A DNA stretch of 64,000 nt from Straminergon stramineum (Eukaryota; Streptophyta; Bryopsida; Hypnales; Calliergonaceae), in NCBI GenBank assembly GCA_963920665.1, contig OY987266.1:26648248-26712247 (forward strand), written 5' to 3'. The position numbers and the translations under genes are program-made. The notes under the pieces were generated by a model. That model was given only the letters and a program-made list of their open reading frames with translations. It was not told the origin of the DNA and did no database searches. Shown here piece after piece: positions 39,157 through 49,075 of the stretch. Every line of letters starts with the position of its first letter. Position 1 is the stretch's first letter.

Positions 39157-40360
39157 CATTAGAGGGGATTTGAGGACTCTAGAGGGCCATTTTAGCCTAG
39201 TTCCCATCTCTACTCTCTTCAAAAATTCCAAAAGTTCCCACTTACTAGATTTTTCATGGAAAGTTCAAAAGCAAATTGCACAAACATTGTTGATGGATGG
39301 GTTGACAACTCCAATTTGCCACATTGTTAATGAGTTGCCAATTATTTATGCTTTACTACTTCAAAGTAATACTAATCAAAAATCAACTTCACATTAATGT
39401 AATCCAACACATAGAGCAATCAAAATACAAAGTTTCAACTTTCAAGCAACTCTCACTGCAAATACAAGCTCTTTATACAAATGGAGTAGTAGTAGGTGAA
39501 ACAACCCATGTAGGAAATATAAATTAGGATTAGTAGAATCTCAACCTCTAATAGTTAACTCAAATGCAGAATTTTTTTTCAAAGTGAAATTTCAGACCTC
39601 AATTAGGCATAGTAGAATAATTTTTTTCACAAAAATTCAAAGTGAAGAAAATTGGTAAATTAATTTCAGTTTCATCTCCAAAAACCCATTTGTGATTTAA
39701 ATCCTCCAATCAAAAGTTATGGCCAAAATTTAGAAAGAAGTTGGAGGGGCTTTTTTTTTGGACGTTTTGAAACATCTTTTTTGAATTTTGTTCATAAATT
39801 TTTTTTAGAGCTTCAAAATCACAAAAAAAAATTTGGAGATGAAAGTCAAATCTATTTAAAAACTTTACTTTGTTTAAAGATTTTTGAAAAAAATTATTTT
39901 ACTATGCCTAAATGAGGTTTGAAATTTCACTTTAAACAAAATTCCTATGTTTTGACAATGAACGGTCAAGCTCTCATCTTCAAATTATCCCATAGCATTT
40001 GAGGATTCATAATGGACAATGCATTTCACTATAAAACCAACCTCTCCCTCCTTCACTCTCACTAAATTTCATTGATAGTAATCCTTCATTAGACCTTAGA
40101 AAACATTTTGACAATAGATAGTCAAATGGTAGACATTTTAGGGACCATCTCAATGGATTGTTAATGGATTATCTGTATTTTATTTTATTTTCAAGTTATT
40201 TTTGCTGATGTTGTTGTGTACATTCAAGATATTCTTTGTCCAATGTGGCAAGTTCACGACCACATCGGATTCGTTCCCATAACAACTTCTAACAAAAGTG
40301 GGGGCATTGAAACATCTTGGGAACTCACAAGCTTCTAATGCCCTCAAATCCCCTCTAATG
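39157..40360. mobile_element. Element with CATTAGAGGGG ends (1204 bp)
   Basis: A perfect 19-base inverted repeat, CATTAGAGGGGATTTGAGG, marks both ends. The left end continues CTCTAGAGGGCC as in the MITE 8760-9044. It contains a foldback repeat at 39570-39960. No target duplication or transposase seen. Confidence 0.65.
39570..39960. repeat. Foldback repeat R4, copy 3
   Basis: The left half (39570-39740) is the inverted complement of the right half (39770-39960), so it would fold into a hairpin with a loop of about 30 bases. Both halves match repeat R4. Confidence 0.65.
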
Positions 40361-40657
40361 CCTTTATATCATCATGTATACTATCTTATTCCGATAACAT
40401 CAAATACATTGCATCTAGTTTATATCACATTATAAAAGTAAAATTAAGGGTGTGACATAATTGAAGTGAAAGTACAAGAGGATGTCCACCCTTGACTAAA
40501 CTTATATTTGGCTTGCCTAATCTTCACATAAGAGGATGGAATATTTAGTGACCATTTAGAAGAGCTCTAACACTTTTTCACCCACTTGCATTGTATATGA
40601 ATTCTTTGTTGTACAAAGGTGAAACTATTCTTAGGTAGGATCGCCTTAAATCCTTAA

Positions 40658-41587
40658 CTCCTAAATGCCCAAACTACATTTTTTGGTGACATAGTGATTT
40701 TGGGCAACTCACTACGAATGGATTTTTTTTCTTTGAAATTTTCACAGAAAAGGTGGACAAGGTTTTTCTTTAAGGCCCAAGAATTTTCATAACTTTTGAC
40801 TATATAGTTAAAATGTTATTGTATGGTATGTGTTTTTCATTATTCATTAGTGAGTCCGGGCAGCTCAATTTTTTTTGTTAAGAAATCACTTTTTTAAGAA
40901 ACAATAATTTGAAATTGGTTTTTCAGATTTATACATACAAGGAAAGCTTTGAATTATTCCATTTTGTTTAATGAGATGAAAGTTATGAGGAGTTTTAGTT
41001 TGCAGGCAATTATGGATTATTTGCTCTAAAATAAACTTTGAAGTCCTTTATTTAACTCCATTTTCAATACTTTTGGAAAAAAATAAAATCATAGGATTTA
41101 GATTGTTTATTGTAAAGCAGTACAACCATGGGATTGGCATTTTCAATTCCATAACTAAACTCTTAACAATCTAGTATTTTGAATCATTTTCTATTTTTTT
41201 CTTATGCATCATACAATTCCAAATGATCCGTATCATTTCAAGCATGTGACCAACTTGCCCTATCGAATGAATCCAAAGAAGCACCACATTTTTGGACATT
41301 TGTTCATACAAATGTGACCTTATGAAGTTGAACTGCATGATTTTTCACAAGACCCCCAAAAGGATTTTTTTTCCCATTCAAACCCTAATATCTTGCAATC
41401 TACATAGTGGAAATTTTTGAAATTTTTTCCACATCTTCTCAAACCAGCTTACTACAAGATCCTATAGTTATATCTGTCCAAAAATTTTTTGTTTTTTTTT
41501 GTTTTTTTTTCTAAAATTTGGTACTTGTACTAGAAATGGCAATTTTAGAGCATTTTTGGTGAAAACATCGTCAAAAACATTTAGGGG
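40658..41587. mobile_element. TTAA-flanked element (930 bp)
   Basis: Bounded by TTAA 40654-40657 and 41588-41591. Left end CTCCTAAATGCCC, complement of right end CCCCTAAATGTTTTT. The inverted repeat is short (about 10 bases, one mismatch), so the pairing is less sure than for its relatives. Confidence 0.55.
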
Positions 41588-41594
41588 TTAAGGA

Positions 41595-43500
41595 CCAAGG
41601 GATAGTCCACATTTCCAATATTGTAGAGATGTATTATAAAATGAAAACTAGAATAACAATTTAATCATAGATCTCAAACAATAGTTGTAAAATATGATCT
41701 ATAGATCATATCCTCATGGTTAGATCAATTGCTATTTTTCAATAACATTTGAAGCCTAAACTTAAAAATCCCTTGTAAAATTGATTGTAGATAGAATACT
41801 TATGATTTTCACAAGTTTCTTTCCTTAAAGTTCAAAATGTTAAGTTACAATTATAGTATTAATTTTTTGAAGATTTTTATTTTATTTTTTATTCAAATAG
41901 TTTCAAAGGATCATTTTTTGAAGTGAAAAAGTGAGTTAGAGAGGCCAAACCTACCTATACCCTTGGAATTACAAAATATTTGAAAAACAAAGTCTTTAGA
42001 ATCGAAATTGTACAAATGTTAATGAACTAACATGAAAATCTTCAAAAAAATCATTGGATGAAAAAATACATTTTTGTAAGCTTGGGATGTGTTTGCATTC
42101 ATTGGTTGTTCAAAATTTGAATATTTGGTCCTTCAAGGTTGAGGGTGCAAATTTCTTTGAAAGCATTACTTCTTCACTCCAAAACAATTATGTTGTTTGT
42201 AAAAACAAGTTTAAATAAGCCTCAGATTTTATTAAAAAGAAATAGTACTGTGCACTTATAATATGTGTCATACTGTCATATGCTTGCTATATGTGTCAAC
42301 TACTACAAAATTATATTGTAAGAAATCGTTATCTCCATGTTCATTTTTTCTAGTGCAATTCCAAACTTAGCTAATTTTAACTAGTGATCTCAAACTATGA
42401 GATTATTTTAGGGCAAAAGAACATTGAATGCCAAGAATTTTTAATTTTTTAATCAGATAAAGACAAGCTGCAATTAAAGTTGGGTGAAATTCAAGAACAA
42501 TATTTGAGAACAATATGTGAAAGTTATAAGAGGTTAAAGTTGAATTGTTTTATTTTCTAAAATCATGCCCTTACTACCTTATTTTGAGTGTTCACACCTT
42601 GAAAGAAGTGCAACAAGCATTTATCTTTTCTCTGTATTTCTAGGTTTGCTTTTGAGAACATTCTCATATTTGGATGACCCTATCTTAATAACCTATTTAT
42701 CTCTTGAAAAACTTGTGACTAGTCCAATATTTAGGAAGAACCGCTGGTTAATTCCTTGATAGCCATTGGAATTGGGATAACCCTGGTTGCAATTTGAAAG
42801 CATTGGAAAAAATAATAGTGAAAAAATCTATAAAATTTCTATTTGGAATAAAAAATTGAGAAAAAATCCAGCCAAGTACTTGAAGAAAAAAAAGTTGAAT
42901 ATGGAAATTAAAGTAAAATAATTGTTAAAACTCAAAAAACATCCCCAAAGTTGGGCTAACCTACGAAGGCACATGAAAATTTAAATCGTTAAGAATGAGA
43001 TTTGTTGCATCCTATTAATTCTATACTAAATAGTGAATATAGGTTGCTTGGACAATAAGATTGCCTTACCCCAAGAAAGTTACTTTACAAGCCATCAAAG
43101 TCAATAAAAACTTCTACATATATTTCCATTTGTACACATGAAGGTTCATGAGTCCCAATTACAACAATATCTAATTCAAAAGTAGTGCATTCTTGTAGAA
43201 TAATAGTAAATATTTATATAGTGTCAAATGCCGAGAAATTAGTGTGGGGCAACCTAATTTCACTATTTAGTGTAGTTAAAATTCAAAACAAAATTAGAAA
43301 TCATATCATATCATTCTTAATATTTTGATTATTGAAATTCGATTTCAGTGGCCGGCTTGAAACTTAGTCCAAAAGGGCGGCCCATTGGAAACCAGAAAAT
43401 TGACTACTTCGTCTTACTAGTAGGTCCTGGTACCCAAGTCAACCCCGTCTTTTGGAATTGGGACAAAGCAAACCAGAAGTCTTGGATAAAGTCAACCCCA
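41595..43500. other. Non-genic stretch
   Basis: Short AT-rich frames only. I see no gene or element ends. Confidence 0.5.
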
Positions 43501-43534
43501 GGATTGTCCTCGACGTAAGTTAAGCTTAAAATAC

Positions 43535-44125
43535 TCCTCTTTTTTTTTTTTTTTTCTGACACAAATGAAACGAAATTTCATTGCAAGGGAGAAAAGGTTA
43601 CAAACAAGCCAGCCACAAAATACTCCTCTTCAGAAACCACCGTGGCTGGATCATTAATGAAATCTAAGCTTATCTACAGTATTGTACAGTACAGTGGTGA
43701 AGTCAAATCATATGCATACGTTAATATTTTGATAAAAAAATTATTCACTACTTTCAGAGTATGAACAGAAAATAAAATAAGTTTTTCCTGCCAGGCCATT
43801 TGTGTCTGGTGGGCTTTGATTTCTGTTCTGTTGCAATGAATTTTTTTTTTTTCTTCTTGAAACACATGGACAATTTCCATTGGAAGGGGGGGAAAATATA
43901 TCGAACCAAACGACAAATCCTCGGCGAGGGAACCAACAGTACCACAATTAAAATTTTCAGCCTAATTCCCAGATGTTTATCATTTTCAGAAAGTCTAACA
44001 ACATTAAGCGAGCAATCACACAAACGACCCAGAGGACGAGGCTATCAGCTCATCGAGGTCAGAACGCTTCACACAAAAGTTCCCATCTTACAATGGATTT
44101 CCATTTGTTTCAAAAAAAAAAAAAA
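43535..44125. repeat. Poly(T)/poly(A)-bounded retroposon-like fragments
   Basis: Runs of T at about 43541-43556 and 43843-43852, and of A at 44112-44127, each lie beside a similar word (ATTTCATTGCAAGGG, ATTTCCATTGGAAGG, and reversed AATGGATTTCC). This fits remnants of LINE or SINE 3' ends in both orientations. Overlapping frames here are artefacts. Confidence 0.35.
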
Positions 44126-44519
44126 AAGTTCCCATCTTGGGGTGAGCAAGATGCCAACACATTGGAAGATGAGATCTCACCCCAAAGAAGTCCGTTTGTA
44201 ACCAAATGTTGTCAAACTTTTTGAGGTGGGCACCTGCAATGATGAATTCTGTTTCATTTTTGTTGAAAAATAAAATATAAAAAAATCACTTTTGCTTCTT
44301 AGACAATACTATAGCTTTTGGTTGTAACAATGATCATTCACGTTTTAAATTTTTTGGCTTTTAATCTTGGGGCGGTTGCTAGTCAACTACCACAAATTCC
44401 AAGTCAACTTTACTTATTGAAGCATCTACACTACAAGACACTTTGTCCCTATAGCATTGGTCCACTTTTTCTTTTCCTTGGAGGATGCCAAATCTTCCAT
44501 TCGAAGGTAGGCCAAACCA

Positions 44520-46110
44520 ACATGGTGCACAAGCTAGACAATGACGCCAAGCTGAGTGTGCACGTGGCCAAGTGCAATGATAGGACTGCAAGACTGCAAC
44601 ACGTATTCATTGTTCTACAAGTCCTGCATACAATGCACCTGACGACGGTTTCAGGGTTTTAGGAGTTGGGTCATGATTTGGATGTCTTCTTTAGTCCCAC
44701 ATGGATTGTCTTACCTCCTATCTTTGCATATGCATATAAAGAACTTGTCTTGTTTAATTCTAAATGCAAATAATGGATGGCTTTTGAAGTATAGTTACAG
44801 CCATTGCATGGTGCATAGTGTAAAACTATGCACCATGACAAAAAAAAATTAATGAAAATTTAATTTTAACCTCACCCCTCTTATAATTTTGGAAGGGTGC
44901 AATTTTGTAAAAGATTTTATATTTAAGGTTAAGTTTAGATTGATCCCCACCTCCCCTTCTTGTAATTTTGGGAGGGTGGGATTGCAAACAATCAGTATGG
45001 GATAATCCCATACTGTTGTATTTGTATCCTGTCATCCGTATCTATATATTGTTGTATCATATTCGTATTCATATCTGTACCATATTTTGTATGTACATAT
45101 GATGGCTATTGATTTTTCTTGTAGGGGATGGAATTTTTTTGAAATGAATCGGATGGCTCCTAATTTTTGGGAGGTGGCGGGGGTAATTTTTTTAGAGGGG
45201 GGAGTGTGACAGACTCTTTTCAGTGGATAGTGAGGTAGATGTTGAATTCAATAAGTGGCATAAACAATATTCTATAAGTGGTATAAATTTTCTTTTGGAG
45301 TACCTATGGGCACTTCCACTTTAATTGAATGTCATTGCATTTTCTTACTTTTCCAAGAATTTTTTGTTAGAAAATGCTCACAACATTGTTTTCTAAACCT
45401 TAAACCTTATACTATGTGTGCTACAATAGAATTTCATCATTCTATGGGTCCTATACAAAATAAACACTTACATTATTTTAGGATTATTAGAAATTTCTTA
45501 GGAGGGGGCTTGGTGCTTCCATGTCCTACAATAGCTTCAAAAACTATTGATTGAATTGCCCCATGAAACGTTATTTTAGTAGGGTTCAAAAAACAATGTT
45601 GTGAGCTTTGTCTACCCAAATTTTCTTTGAAAAGTAAGAACACACAATGATGTTCAATTCAAATGGAAGTGCTCATAAGTGCTCTAAGAGAAAATTTATA
45701 CCATTTATAGAATATTGTTTACAAAACTTATTGAATTCAACATCTATCTCACTTTGTTTTAAAAGCCATCCATTATTTGTATTTAAAATTAAAAAATAAA
45801 AGTTTTTTATAAGCATATGCAAAGATAGGAGGTAAGACAACCCATGTGGAACATGTGGGACTAAAGAAGACATCCTAATCCCAACCCAACACCTAAAACC
45901 CTAGAATCATTGTCGGGTGCATTTTGTGTAGGACTTGTAGAACAATGAAGTAGTACTACGGTCCTACAATTCTATTGGGGTTGCGGTCTTGTGTTGTGCC
46001 TTGACACTCATGCACTTGATTGGGAGTCATTGTCCTACCCATGCGCCGTGTTAGTCGGGCCCACCCTTGAGAGGAGGATTTAGAATCATGCTTTTTTCTT
46101 TGCCACATTG
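44520..46110. repeat. Large inverted repeat (R5 foldback)
   Basis: 44520-44800 pairs with the complement of 45770-46110, and 45220-45400 pairs with the complement of 45580-45770. The left arm contains about 420 extra bases (44800-45215) absent from the right arm, including two perfect small hairpins (ATGGTGCATAGT arms at 44818; CAGTATGGGAT arms at 44992). No terminal duplication found. Confidence 0.6.
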
Positions 46111-46114
46111 ACTT

Positions 46115-48240
46115 GTGCAAAATTAGGACCATAGTTGCTCAAATTTTCCAGAGCATCTCTACCAAGGTACAAAATATTGTTGAGCCCGGCTGATCTCTTT
46201 TATTCCACCAGCTGAAGACTTGTTATTATTCAACTACAACAAAATTTGGTTGCCATACTACAAACAACAATGGCTTGGCTATTTGACTAGCGCTATGGTA
46301 TTGACAAGAAGAGAAGGGTGTGGACTTTTTTTCAATGGAGGTACGGGCATCGAGTCCAACTTTGCATTGGTTGGGGATAAGGTTGCATTTGTGGTGCAAG
46401 GGAACAATTGAAAATCCCATAAGGATTGACACCCCTAAATACTATGAGTGAGACTAGGCCTTGAGTATAAGCCTCCTTGTCCTCCCAAATAACCTTTGAG
46501 AAAGAGAAAAAATTGTGATTTACTACTATAACCAACAATCCATGATGCCATATTTAACTACTTTTGGACTATTGAAAGTCCAAAATTTTAAAAATGCAGA
46601 AATCTCCCAATGCATGGTGTGAGGCATATTCTTTGGAATCAAACTATAGTTCTACTTGAGTTAGATCCTCTTAAGTGGCCACATGCTCATGTGGTAGGAC
46701 CCTCCATACTTGCGAGGGATGATCTACATCCTTTGAGATGGGAGCGTCCGTGCTATGGAGTAAAGGAGCTAATTGCTCAAACTTAAAACAGAGTACAAGT
46801 AGAACTTTCTTTAGTGCATAGTGATTATGCAGTTAGTGTGGTTTATGCATTTAGAGAAGCCATAGGACCACTTGTCATTTCATTTTGAATCATGGGCATG
46901 GGCCATGGATTGTCTACAAACTCTCTGAATGCATATTATGTTCTAAGGGAAGTTGAACTAAGAGAGGTTCTACTTGTATAATGGACTAGTTCGGATTTTG
47001 TAGGTCATGCCTTCAATTCTTTTTAAAGGCAACTTCTGTTATTTTCTATATCAATATGAATAAATTATGGTGAATCCACCTTACCTTTCAGTTACTTTCC
47101 AGTTTCATTCATCCACACTAAAAGTTTGTATTTGCATTTGCCTTGTCATTTTCTATGTTCTCTTTTACTATAAGAGGTTGAGTGCAGGGATCATGTCGGG
47201 AGATTTCTGGTTCCTAATTATGTGTGGAAATACTAATATGGAAAATGAGACCTAATAGTTCCAGTTGAATAATAACCGTTTTTATTGGTTTCATGCCACA
47301 CTTACACTCCTTGCCTCTTGGATCTGCACTACATCTAAAAATCTCCCGATGATTCATCTCAATTACTATGTACAATTCAATGTTCTAGGGTTGAATAATT
47401 GAATTGTTTTAGTTATAATGTTTCTTGTCCCCTTTTTGTGTGTGAACATGGTCTACTTCATTCTTTTCTTCCCCCTTTCATAGGCATTGGGGTCTCCGAA
47501 ACCATAAGAACGGGAGGTCTCCCGACGACTTCTCCCATGACATAGTCCCAAAGTCCTCCTAAAGTCCAAAAGTAGTTAAATATGGCATCATGGCAAAATT
47601 TATTGGGGACACAATATAAATGAAGTTCATAGCATATGTGTAATAATTTATTCAGAATGCAATGATTTTTTACTCTTGGCTTTGGACTTGAATAGGTCTA
47701 TCACATCTGTAACCTTGGAATTTGGAGTTTTATTTTGTGTTGGTGGGATAGAACATTGACACCCCACATGTTTGACTTCCAAAAAAATTTAGATTCATTG
47801 GACATTATCTATATACATAAATATGACTTCATATCCCTAAACACCATTTGTACATTAAAGGCCCAAATGTTTTGAACATCATGTGGAGGTTAAAACTTCA
47901 AGCTATTACAAGTATGAAAATATGACATCCAATTATCGACTAGAATGAGCATATTTTTTTGTCTTCAAATCCAATGTGTTTAGCTCGTCAATTTAAAAAT
48001 ATCTACAACAAAATTTACTACTATGGTGTATCCTATTAGTAAATGCTTCAAATTACCATTACTACAAAGTCATTTTTAAGAGGAAATTACCATATTTAGT
48101 GGTTAGGTTCAATGTTTTCTACCAAATAATGAATCAAAGTTGGCAAATGTGATTTGGTAGATACCTAAAAATAGAAAATTTCATTTTTTTCCATCTTTTT
48201 CTGAAAGACCAATATCCCTAAAATCTTGACATCTTCTTTA
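46115..48240. other. Non-genic stretch
   Basis: Short frames only; nothing recognisable. Confidence 0.5.
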
Positions 48241-48259
48241 AGAATTATTTTTGTTGACC

Positions 48260-48928
48260 ATGACTACTAGAATGGTAGTAGAATACGCTACCTTGGTGAC
48301 CAAAATACTCCGCGCCCTTGCAGAGTTACGGAGAGAAACCGAGTGCAAGGAGGAAGGGAAGCTTCGGAGAGAAGGTTGGACTTGCGAGGACTTGCGAAGA
48401 CTTGGGAGGACTTCAGTTGGTCAATCGTGTGCATTTTCTAAACACATACGCTTTGTTGTAGCAAAAGTTCCTGCGGCTTCTCTTTCCTCTCCCACCTACC
48501 TGACCAACTTCCCCCACCCAGTGCCCTACTGCTGTTGCACAAATCCTTGCAAACATACTTACTTACTGTTCATTGCACTTCTTGTTATCCTCACAAGACA
48601 TTCTGTTTCATCTCTTTTATCAGATGATGAGTACTTGCACCCTGTGGACGTCCCAGGGATCCACAACTGTTGGCTAGTTGTAAGCAGTTCCCTTACCTCA
48701 ACGTGTTTTCTCGCTTGTCGTTCTTTACAACTGCTGCCTCTCTTTGATTCTCCATGTGCGTCTTTTTTAGTTGACCTGTTCCAAGGGAAAAAGACGATTT
48801 GTAGCCTGACATACTTTCGTAGCAAAGCGTTCAATTCCAGTATCACCACCCCTTTCCTTTGTAAAAGAATGGTCAAGCTGGGTGAGAGTGCTCAAGTGAA
48901 AGAACCACGTCATCCACTGTTTTCGTAG
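48260..48928 (+). CDS. Hypothetical 222-codon open frame, uncertain
   Basis: The frame starts at ATG 48260 and ends at TAG 48926-48928, about 150 bases before the strictosidine synthase-like gene. It has no recognised domain. It begins with a charged stretch rich in E, R and K and goes on to a Ser/Leu/Cys-rich part with a possible hydrophobic segment. Its length is above chance for this window, but the local composition is less AT-rich and the opposite strand is open too. It may be promoter or leader sequence of the downstream gene. Confidence 0.2.
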   Translation: MTTRMVVEYATLVTKILRALAELRRETECKEEGKLRREGWTCEDLRRLGRTSVGQSCAFSKHIRFVVAKVPAASLSSPTYLTNFPHPVPYCCCTNPCKHTYLLFIALLVILTRHSVSSLLSDDEYLHPVDVPGIHNCWLVVSSSLTSTCFLACRSLQLLPLFDSPCASFLVDLFQGKKTICSLTYFRSKAFNSSITTPFLCKRMVKLGESAQVKEPRHPLFS

Positions 48929-49075
48929 ATTGGAATTTAGAGTTTTTGTCGCAGAATTAGAATTGGCGAGAATTTTTTTTCAGAGGTGGCTCTTAAGTCG
49001 CGGATGTGTGCAGGGGGTTGCAAGTGAATCGTGAAGCATTGCAGATCGAGTGCGAGTATTCACAAGCTTAGGAAA

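Noticed and set aside
43674..44224. Cluster of overlapping frames on both strands
   Set aside because: They lie in retroposon-like DNA with homopolymer runs; translations contain K or F runs from poly(A)/poly(T).
44318..44662. 114-codon plus frame
   Set aside because: It overlaps repeat R5, has no known domain and is not kept in the other R5 copies.
48559..48876. 105-codon minus frame
   Set aside because: Antisense to the longer open frame 48260-48928 and without any recognised motif.
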